From Pseudomonadota bacterium (GTDB taxonomy: Bacteria; Pseudomonadota; Alphaproteobacteria; Rhizobiales; Rhizobiaceae): a DNA stretch of 7,111 nt. Every line of letters begins with the position of its first letter. The stretch's first letter is position 1. The notes below the pieces were generated by a model. It worked only from the letters and a program-made list of their open reading frames with translations. It made no database searches and was not told where the DNA came from. Where the stretch lies: NCBI GenBank assembly GCA_023419995.1, contig JAEZXF010000489.1:1-7111 (forward strand), read 5' to 3'. A program made the translations under genes and the position numbers. Below are positions 1-7,111 of this stretch, in pieces.

Positions 1-1
1 C

Positions 2-891
2 GAATATCGCGTCGACATTTCCTCGCCGCGCATCGGAAGCGACAAGCTGATCGATCTCTACGTCGCGCCGGTCCCCGAACTTCCGGGCTCTGTGGTGGTC
101 ATGTTCCAAGAGCGCTCGATGGCGGACAAGATCGACCGCCAGATGACGCATCGCGGCGCGGCGCGCTCGGTTTCCGGCCTTGCCTCCATGCTCGCCCACG
201 AGATCAAGAATCCGCTGTCGGGCATCAGGGGCGCGGCGCAACTGCTTGAATCCGTTGTCTCGGACGAGGACCGCGCCCTGGCGCGGCTGATCACCGACGA
301 GACCGACCGCATCGTCGCGCTGGTCGACCGCATGGAGGTGTTCTCCGACGAGCGCCCGATAGACCGGCAGCCGGTCAACATCCACGTCGTGCTCGACCAT
401 GTGAAGGCGATCGCCGGGAACGGCTTCGCCAGCAAGATCCGGATCGTCGCGGACTACGACCCGTCGCTGCCGCCGGTGCACGCCAACCGCGACCAGCTCG
501 TGCAGGTGTTCCTCAACCTGGTGAAGAACGCGGCCGAGGCCATCGGCAACGATCCGGCGGGCGAGATCGTCCTGTCCACGGCCTTCCGGCCCGGAATGCG
601 GCTTTCGGTGCCCGGCACGCAGGACCGGGTATCGCTGCCGCTGGAATTCTGCGTCCACGACAACGGGCCGGGAGTGCCGGAAGACCTGATCCCGATCCTG
701 TTCGACCCGTTCGTCACCACCAAGCAGAACGGCTCGGGGCTTGGGCTCGCGCTCGTCGCCAAGATCGTCGGCGAGCACGGCGGGGTCATCGAATGCGATT
801 CCACGCCGCGCGGTACGACCTTCCGGGTGCTGATGCCGGCATGGAAGGAACCCAGGCCGCACGACGAAGCCGGCCAGGAAGGAGATGCGGC

Positions 892-895
<4 letters not shown>
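2..895 (+). CDS. ntrB: Nitrogen regulation sensor histidine kinase NtrB (GlnL), 5'-truncated
   Basis: This is a cytoplasmic histidine kinase/phosphatase that sets the phosphorylation state of NtrC under control of PII proteins. The reading frame is open from base 2, so the start codon and most of the N-terminal PAS sensor domain lie outside the window; 297 residues are visible, against roughly 350-390 for the family. The ATG at 92 is an internal methionine, because clear coding sequence continues upstream of it. Visible residues 1 to about 40 look like the end of the PAS domain. The H-box [11 protein letters not shown] has its phospho-accepting His at visible residue 66 (bases 197-199). The ATP-binding domain shows the N-box [10 protein letters not shown] (172-181), the G1 box DNGPG (220-224) and the G2 box GSGLG (244-248). 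The stop overlaps the ntrC start (ATGA), and that partner assigns this kinase as NtrB rather than another HisKA protein. Confidence 0.95.
876..884 (+). promoter_or_regulatory. Ribosome binding site of ntrC inside the ntrB 3' end
   Basis: The purine run AGGAAGGAG ends 7 bases before the ATG at 892. It is the strongest Shine-Dalgarno-like sequence in the window. It decides the ntrC start, because the same reading frame is open further upstream (a methionine codon at 793) but that extension overlaps ntrB and has no counterpart in receiver domains. Confidence 0.75.
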
Positions 896-2349
<1,454 letters not shown>

Positions 2350-2361
2350 GCGCCCAGACAG

Positions 2362-2376
2362 GCGGTTTCGGACCGC
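2362..2376 (+). terminator. Short GC hairpin after ntrC, possible weak attenuator
   Basis: GCGGT (2362-2366) pairs with ACCGC (2372-2376) around the loop TTCGG, starting 12 bases after the ntrC stop codon. The stem is only five pairs, possibly six with a G-T wobble at each end, and no T-run follows. It therefore does not look like an efficient intrinsic terminator. It could slow polymerase or act as a 3' end for an ntrBC transcript, but read-through into ntrY is likely. Confidence 0.25.
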
Positions 2377-2383
2377 TTCCGGC

Positions 2384-2412
2384 TTGGCTCCTTGTTGCAA
2401 ATTCGCCACAAT
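2384..2412 (+). promoter_or_regulatory. Candidate sigma70-type promoter for ntrYX
   Basis: A -35-like TTGGCT (2384-2389, four of six matches to TTGACA) and a -10-like CACAAT (2407-2412, four of six to TATAAT) are separated by exactly 17 bases. They lie in the AT-richer part of the ntrC-ntrY gap, which would put a transcript start near 2419 and a leader of about 35 bases before ntrY. Separate transcription of ntrYX in addition to read-through from ntrBC has been described in relatives. The match is only moderate and chance occurrence cannot be excluded. Confidence 0.35.
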
Positions 2413-2418
2413 GCGTTG
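2409..2418 (+). promoter_or_regulatory. Candidate NtrX operator, CAA-N4-TTG
   Basis: The sequence CAATGCGTTG has palindromic CAA/TTG half-sites with a 4-base gap. As I recall, NtrX-binding sites in alphaproteobacteria have been described as CAA, a short gap of about 2-5 bases, then TTG. This copy overlaps the candidate -10 element and lies 36 bases upstream of the ntrY start, a placement suited to autoregulation (probably repression) of ntrYX. The motif is short, so on sequence alone it is suggestive only. Confidence 0.35.
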
Positions 2419-2434
2419 CATAGATGCCACGCAT
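2411..2434 (+). repeat. Two tandem ATGC-N3-GCAT palindromes upstream of ntrY
   Basis: ATGCGTTGCAT (2411-2421) and ATGCCACGCAT (2424-2434) are two imperfect palindromes of the same form with a 13-base period. The outer arms ATGCGT (2411-2416) and ACGCAT (2429-2434) also form a 6-base inverted repeat. The pair begins within the candidate CAA-N4-TTG site and covers the expected transcript start and leader of ntrY. It may be a dimeric operator or an RNA hairpin; no specific regulator is recognised. Confidence 0.4.
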
Positions 2435-2454
2435 GATGGACGGGCAATAACTCC

Positions 2455-4722
2455 ATGGCGTTGCAGATCCCTGCAATGACGGACCAGGTGCCGATGGACG
2501 GCGCGCAGACGGGCGAGGGAAGGCGGCTTCTCGCGCTGCCGGGCATTGCCGCCATCGTCGGCGCGCTGATCACGGCCGGCGTCTCCTTTGCCGTGCTGAT
2601 GGGCGTGACGCCGATCGACCCCAACTACGCCACGACGCTCACCCTGATCGGCCTCAACCTCGCCTTCATCCTGCTGCTGGTGGCGCTGATTGGGCGCGAG
2701 GTCCACCGCATCGTCATGGCGCGGCGGCGCGGCAAGGCCGCCTCGCGCCTGCATGTGCGCATCGTCGCCTTGTTCTCGCTGGTCGCGGCGATCCCCGCGC
2801 TCATGGTGGCGGTCGTCGCCTCGGTCACGCTCGACATCGGGCTCGACCGCTGGTTCGAGATCCGCACCAAGGTCATCATCAACTCGTCGCTGTCCATCGC
2901 CGAGGCCTACGTCAACGAGAACGCCCGCAACCTTCAGGACACGACGCTGTCGATGGCGTACGACCTCGACGCCAACCGCACGCTCTACGGCCTCGACCGG
3001 ACCGGCTTCCGCGCCCGCATGGGCCAGCATGCCCAGGGACGCGGCCTCGACCACGCTGCGCTGATCCGCTCGGACGGCTCGTTCATCATGCAGGCCGAGA
3101 CGGATGCCGACTTCCCGATGCCCGCGCCGCCGATCGAGGCCGTGCGCACGGCGGGCGACGGCCTGCCGGTGCTGATCGAGCCGCGCGTGCGCAACATCAT
3201 CGGCGCGATCGTCAAGCTGCGCGAGATCGAGGACGCCTACCTCTTCACCATCCGCGCCGTCGACCCGGAGGTCATCAAAGCGCGGCAGATCGTGCGCGCC
3301 AACACCGACGAGTACCGCGCGCTCGAAAGCAACCGGCTGACGACGCAGGTCGCCTTCGCGCTCTCCTATCTCGGCATCACCCTGATCGTCGTGCTTTCCG
3401 CGATCTGGACCGGCATCGCGCTCGCCGACCGGCTGGTCCGGCCGATCCGCCAGCTGATCGGCGCGGCCGACGAGGTCTCGACCGGCAACCTCGACGTCGC
3501 CGTGCCGGTGCGCACGTCCGACGGCGACGTCGGCTCGCTGGGCGACACCTTCAACAAGATGATCCTCGAGCTGAAGTCGCAGCGCAACGAGCTGATCGCC
3601 GCCAAGGACGTCATCGACGAGCGGCGGCGCTTCTCGGAGGCCGTGCTCTCCGGCGTCACCGCCGGCGTCATCGGCATCGATCGCGACGGGGTCATCACCA
3701 TCGTCAACCGCTCGGCCGAGCGCATGCTGACGATCCGCCTCGAGGCGGTGCTGGGCCGGCGGCTGTCGGAAGTGCTGCCGCATGTCGGGCGCGTGTTCGA
3801 GATCGCCCGCGAATCCGGCCGCCCGGCCCATCGCGAGCAGATCACCTTCTTCCGCGGCGGCGCGGAACGCACCTTCGACGTCCAGGTGACGCTGGAGGAA
3901 GGCGGCCTCGCCGACAGCCCCGCCTCCTACGTCGTCACCGTCGACGACATCACCGACCTCGTTTCGGCGCAGCGCTCTTCCGCATGGGCGGACGTGGCGC
4001 GGCGCATCGCCCACGAGATCAAGAACCCGCTGACGCCGATCCAGCTTTCGGCGGAACGCATCCGCAGGCGCTTTGGCGCGACCATCACCGAGGATCGCGA
4101 GATCTTCGACCAGTGCACGCAGACGATCATCCGCCAGGTGGGCGACATCGGCCGCATGGTCGACGAGTTCTCCGCCTTCGCCCGGATGCCCAAGCCTGAC
4201 ATGCAGCGCATCGACCTGCGCGAGCCGCTGCGCGAGGCGTCGTTCCTGGTCGAGGTCAGTCGCGCCGACATCGCCTTCACCCGGGATTTCGGCAGCGAGC
4301 CGCTGATGGGCACCTTCGATGCGCGGCTGCTGTCGCAGGCGTTCGGCAACCTGATCAAGAACGCGGCCGAGGCCATCGAGGCGGTCGAGCGCGAAGGCGG
4401 CGGCAAGGGCGCGATCCTGATCCGCTCGGCGCGGACGCGCGAGGGCATCGTCGTGGACGTGGTCGACAACGGCAAGGGCCTGCCGCGCGAGAACAGGCAG
4501 AGGCTGCTCGAGCCGTACATGACGACCCGCGAGAAGGGGACGGGGCTCGGGCTGGCCATCGTCAAGAAGATCGTCGAGGACCATGGCGGACGGCTGGAGC
4601 TGCACGATGCGCCGGCCGACTTCCATGGCGGGCGAGGGGCCATGATCCGCATCGTCCTGCCGGCATCGCAGGTAGGCGCCGCGGGCGAAGGGAAGACTGA
4701 AAAGGTTCAAGATGGCGTCTGA
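2455..4722 (+). CDS. ntrY: Membrane-bound sensor histidine kinase NtrY
   Basis: NtrY is an inner-membrane histidine kinase that signals to NtrX; in relatives the pair is linked to nitrogen metabolism, redox or microaerobic response and envelope functions. It has 755 residues, normal for the family. Predicted membrane segments lie at about 27-50, 60-80, 101-125 and 299-324, with an extracytoplasmic sensor region of about 170 residues between the third and fourth. HAMP (about 325-378) and PAS (about 395-500) follow. The H-box [11 protein letters not shown] has phospho-accepting H520; the N-box includes N632 and N636, the G1 box is DNGKG (671-675) and the G2 box is GTGLG (695-699). ATG 2455 is the first possible start, since an in-frame TGA lies at 2434-2436, but its ribosome binding site is weak (GGACGGG, 2438-2444). 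Met8 (2476) or Met14 (2494) remain possible starts. The 3' end overlaps ntrX by 11 bases. Confidence 0.96.
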   Translation: MALQIPAMTDQVPMDGAQTGEGRRLLALPGIAAIVGALITAGVSFAVLMGVTPIDPNYATTLTLIGLNLAFILLLVALIGREVHRIVMARRRGKAASRLHVRIVALFSLVAAIPALMVAVVASVTLDIGLDRWFEIRTKVIINSSLSIAEAYVNENARNLQDTTLSMAYDLDANRTLYGLDRTGFRARMGQHAQGRGLDHAALIRSDGSFIMQAETDADFPMPAPPIEAVRTAGDGLPVLIEPRVRNIIGAIVKLREIEDAYLFTIRAVDPEVIKARQIVRANTDEYRALESNRLTTQVAFALSYLGITLIVVLSAIWTGIALADRLVRPIRQLIGAADEVSTGNLDVAVPVRTSDGDVGSLGDTFNKMILELKSQRNELIAAKDVIDERRRFSEAVLSGVTAGVIGIDRDGVITIVNRSAERMLTIRLEAVLGRRLSEVLPHVGRVFEIARESGRPAHREQITFFRGGAERTFDVQVTLEEGGLADSPASYVVTVDDITDLVSAQRSSAWADVARRIAHEIKNPLTPIQLSAERIRRRFGATITEDREIFDQCTQTIIRQVGDIGRMVDEFSAFARMPKPDMQRIDLREPLREASFLVEVSRADIAFTRDFGSEPLMGTFDARLLSQAFGNLIKNAAEAIEAVEREGGGKGAILIRSARTREGIVVDVVDNGKGLPRENRQRLLEPYMTTREKGTGLGLAIVKKIVEDHGGRLELHDAPADFHGGRGAMIRIVLPASQVGAAGEGKTEKVQDGV
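4700..4705 (+). promoter_or_regulatory. Ribosome binding site of ntrX inside the ntrY 3' end
   Basis: AAAAGG ends 6 bases before the ATG at 4712. Together with the conserved receiver start (SDILIVDDEEDIR), it supports a start inside the end of ntrY, giving an 11-base overlap and probable translational coupling of kinase and regulator. Confidence 0.6.
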
Positions 4723-6073
4723 CATTCTGATCGTCGATGACGAGGAGGACATCCGCGAGCTGGTCGCCGGCATTCTCAGCGACGAGGGCCACGAGACCCG
4801 CACCGCGCACGACGCCGACAGCGCGCTCGCCGCGATCTCCGAGCGCGTGCCGCGCCTCGTCTTCCTCGACATCTGGCTCCAGGGATCGCGCCTCGACGGG
4901 CTGGAGCTCCTCGACGAGATCAAGAAGCTGCATCCCGGGCTGCCGGTGGTGATGATCTCCGGCCACGGCACCATCGAGACGGCGGTCTCCGCCATCCGGC
5001 GCGGCGCCTACGACTTCATCGAGAAGCCGTTCAAGGCCGATCGCCTGATCCTCATCGCCGAGCGGGCGCTGGAGACCTCGAAGCTCCGGCGCGAGCTGTC
5101 CGACCTGAAGAAGCGCAGCGGCGAGACGCACGACCTGATCGGCAACTCGGCGGCGATGAACCAGCTCCGCCAGACCATCGAGCGGGTCGCCCCCACGAAC
5201 AGCCGCATCATGATGGTCGGGCCGTCCGGCTCGGGCAAGGAGCTCGTGGCGCGCGCCATCCATGCGCTGTCGACGCGGCGCGGCGGTCCCTTCGTCACGG
5301 TCAGCGCCGCCTCGATCACGCCGGAGCGCATGGAGGTCGAGCTGTTCGGCACCGAGGGCAACGGCGGCGAGCGCAAGGTCGGCGCGCTAGAGGAGGCGCA
5401 TCGCGGCATCCTCTACATCGACGAGGTCGCCGACATGCCGCGCGAGACGCAGGGCAAGATCCTGCGCGTCCTCGTCGACCAGCAGTTCGAGCGCGTCGGC
5501 GGCTCGCGCCGCGTCAAGGTCGACGTGCGCATCATCTCCTCGACCGCGCAGAACATCGAGACGCTGATCCGCCAAGGCCGCTTCCGCGAGGACCTCTATC
5601 ACCGCCTCGCCGTGGTGCCGGTGGTGGTTCCGGGCCTCTCCGAGCGGCGCGAGGACATCCCCTATCTGGTCGATCACTTCATGCGCCAGGTCGCCAGCCA
5701 GGCCGGCATCAAGATGCGGCGCATCGGCGACGATGCGCTCGCCGTGCTGCAGGCCCACAACTGGCCGGGCAACGTGCGCCAGCTCAAGAACAACATCGAG
5801 CGCCTGATGATCCTCGCCCGCGGCGAGGAGGTCGACACGCCGATCACCGCCGACCTCCTGCCGCAGGAGATCGGCGACGTCATGCCGCGCGCGCCCAACC
5901 AGTCGGACCAGCACATCATGGCGCTGCCGCTGCGCGAGGCGCGCGAGCTGTTCGAGAAGGAGTATCTCCTTGCCCAGATCAACCGCTTCGGCGGCAACAT
6001 CTCCCGCACGGCGGAGTTCATCGGCATGGAGCGCTCCGCGCTTCACCGCAAGCTGAAGTCGCTCGGCGTCTGA
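4712..6073 (+). CDS. ntrX: Response regulator NtrX, NtrC-family without a GAFTGA loop
   Basis: NtrX is the DNA-binding response regulator paired with NtrY. It has 453 residues, the usual NtrX length. The receiver domain (about 4-120) has D9/D10, phospho-acceptor D53, S83 and K105. The AAA+ domain (about 140-370) keeps Walker A GPSGSGKE (170-177), Walker B ILYIDE (233-238) and the FREDLYHRL segment. However, the GAFTGA sigma54-contact motif is absent: from ELFG (210-213) to the Walker B acidic pair it reads TEGNGGERKVGALEEAHRG, four residues shorter than the matching stretch of NtrC in this window. Loss of this loop is known for alphaproteobacterial NtrX and implies action without sigma54. A C-terminal Fis-type helix-turn-helix occupies about 427-451 (GGNISRTAEFIGMERSALHR). 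The protein otherwise looks intact, and ATP binding may serve oligomerisation. A 33-base gap without a terminator leads to trkA. Confidence 0.96.
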   Translation: MASDILIVDDEEDIRELVAGILSDEGHETRTAHDADSALAAISERVPRLVFLDIWLQGSRLDGLELLDEIKKLHPGLPVVMISGHGTIETAVSAIRRGAYDFIEKPFKADRLILIAERALETSKLRRELSDLKKRSGETHDLIGNSAAMNQLRQTIERVAPTNSRIMMVGPSGSGKELVARAIHALSTRRGGPFVTVSAASITPERMEVELFGTEGNGGERKVGALEEAHRGILYIDEVADMPRETQGKILRVLVDQQFERVGGSRRVKVDVRIISSTAQNIETLIRQGRFREDLYHRLAVVPVVVPGLSERREDIPYLVDHFMRQVASQAGIKMRRIGDDALAVLQAHNWPGNVRQLKNNIERLMILARGEEVDTPITADLLPQEIGDVMPRAPNQSDQHIMALPLREARELFEKEYLLAQINRFGGNISRTAEFIGMERSALHRKLKSLGV

Positions 6074-6106
6074 GATCGACAATGGCCACCGACGGGGACT
6101 AGCCGG

Positions 6107-7111
6107 ATGCGCGTCATCATCTGCGGTGCGGGACAGGTGGGCTACGGCATCGCCGAGAAGCTGGCCTCGGAGAAGAACGACGTCTCCGTCATCGACGTGT
6201 CGCCGGACCTGATCCGCAACGTGCGCGACACGCTCGACGTGCGCGGCTTCGTCGGCCACGGCTCGCATCCCGACGTGCTGGAGGCGGCGGGGGCCGAGTC
6301 CGCCGACATGATCATCGCCGTGACGCTGCACGACGAGGTCAACATGGTCGCCTGCCAGGTGGCCCACTCGCTGTTCAACGTGCCGACGAAGATCGCGCGC
6401 ATCCGCTCGCAATCCTACCTGCAGCCGCACTACATGGACCTGTTCTCGCGCGACCACATGCCGATCGACGTCATCATCTCGCCGGAGCTCGAGGTGGCGG
6501 AGATGGTGCTGAAGCGCATCGCCATGCCCGGCGCCACCGACGTCGTCGCCTTCGGCGAGGGCAAGATCGCCATGGTCGCCATCGAGTGCATGGAGGAATG
6601 CCCGATCGTCGACACGCCGCTGTCGCAGCTGACGGAGCTCTTCCCGGACCTCAACGCCACCGTGGTCGGCGTCTGCCGGGCCGGGCGGCTGTTCGTGCCG
6701 CGCTCGGCCGACCAGTTGCTGGCCGGCGACCTCGCCTATGTCGTGGCCGGCAAGGAGCACGTGCGGCGCACGCTCGGCCTGTTCGGCCATGACGAGCAGG
6801 AGGCGACGCGCATCGTCATCGCCGGCGGCGGCAACATCGGGCTCTACGTCGCGCGGACGATCGAGGACCGCAAGGGCCGCACCCGCGTCAAGATGATCGA
6901 GGCGGGCAAGGAGCGGGCCGCCGCCATCGCCGACCAGCTCAACCGCACCGTGGTGCTCCAGGGCAGCGCGCTCGACCAGCGGCTGCTGATGGAGGCGGGA
7001 GTCAACGAGGCCGACCTGATGATCGCGCTGACCAACGACGACCAGGTCAACATCCTTTCGGGCGTGATGGCGAAGCGGCTCGGCTGCAAGGCCAACATGG
7101 CGCTTCTCAAC
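6107..7111 (+). CDS. trkA: Trk potassium uptake system regulatory subunit TrkA, 3'-truncated
   Basis: TrkA is a peripheral cytoplasmic subunit that binds NAD(H) and gates the TrkH/TrkG potassium transporter. The first 335 codons are visible and the frame is still open at the window end; full TrkA is about 458 residues. The first RCK/Rossmann domain starts at once with GAGQVG (7-12) and the ribose-binding acidic residue D30, in VSVIDVSPD. A TrkA-C-like segment occupies about 140-225. The second Rossmann domain begins with RIVIAGGGNIG (235-245) and has E265 at the matching acidic position. Two tandem RCK halves separate TrkA from single-domain KtrA-type proteins. The start at 6107 has a GGGGA sequence (6094-6098) 8 bases upstream, and the frame is closed at 6071-6073. 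The position next to ntrX is the common alphaproteobacterial order, so co-transcription is likely. The transporter gene itself is not in view. Confidence 0.95.
   Translation, partial: MRVIICGAGQVGYGIAEKLASEKNDVSVIDVSPDLIRNVRDTLDVRGFVGHGSHPDVLEAAGAESADMIIAVTLHDEVNMVACQVAHSLFNVPTKIARIRSQSYLQPHYMDLFSRDHMPIDVIISPELEVAEMVLKRIAMPGATDVVAFGEGKIAMVAIECMEECPIVDTPLSQLTELFPDLNATVVGVCRAGRLFVPRSADQLLAGDLAYVVAGKEHVRRTLGLFGHDEQEATRIVIAGGGNIGLYVARTIEDRKGRTRVKMIEAGKERAAAIADQLNRTVVLQGSALDQRLLMEAGVNEADLMIALTNDDQVNILSGVMAKRLGCKANMALLN

Noticed and set aside
793..891. Upstream extension of ntrC to the ATG at 793
   Set aside because: It overlaps the conserved G2 and C-terminal region of ntrB, has no ribosome binding site, and adds residues not found before NtrC receiver domains; the ATG at 892 has a strong one.
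5387..6790. Minus-strand open frame of 467 codons opposite ntrX and trkA
   Set aside because: Same artefact, in register with ntrX and trkA; it ends exactly at the rare CTA leucine codon of ntrX (5387-5389). The product is low-complexity and unlike any family I recognise.

Overview
The window carries the two adjacent nitrogen two-component systems of an alphaproteobacterium, followed by the start of a potassium-transport regulator: ntrB (5'-truncated), ntrC, ntrY, ntrX and trkA (3'-truncated), all on the + strand. The gene order, the very high GC content, the near absence of TTA, CTA and TCA codons, and the protein sequences all fit the order Hyphomicrobiales (Rhizobiales), plausibly a Mesorhizobium/Phyllobacteriaceae-type organism. 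The genus is inferred from general familiarity and was not tested by a search. In relatives of this group the locus is usually preceded by dusB/nifR3 and followed by hfq and hflX; neither lies inside this window.

Layout: 2-895 is the C-terminal three quarters of the soluble sensor kinase NtrB. It overlaps ntrC (892-2349) by an ATGA junction, so the two are translationally linked. A 105-bp gap (2350-2454) is the only real intergenic region. It is visibly more AT-rich than its surroundings and holds a weak hairpin, a sigma70-like promoter candidate, a CAA-N4-TTG palindrome of the type reported for NtrX, and two tandem ATGC-N3-GCAT palindromes. ntrY (2455-4722) encodes a membrane-bound sensor kinase and overlaps ntrX (4712-6073) by 11 bp. 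After a 33-bp gap without a terminator, trkA starts at 6107 and runs off the right edge.

How the genes work together: NtrB is expected to phosphorylate or dephosphorylate NtrC according to the PII signal, and NtrC activates sigma54 promoters of nitrogen-assimilation genes. NtrY, with four predicted membrane segments plus HAMP and PAS domains, is the likely partner of NtrX. NtrC keeps the GAFTGA loop that contacts sigma54, whereas NtrX has lost it and its loop is four residues shorter. The two neighbouring regulators therefore probably act through different polymerase holoenzymes. The near-identical H-box and N-box sequences of NtrB and NtrY leave room for cross-talk. TrkA would gate potassium uptake in response to NAD(H) and is probably co-transcribed from the same operon.

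This is a well-known, conserved chromosomal locus. I found no mobile element, CRISPR array, RNA gene or undescribed system. The most useful observations are the control signals in the ntrC-ntrY gap and the sigma54-loop loss in NtrX.
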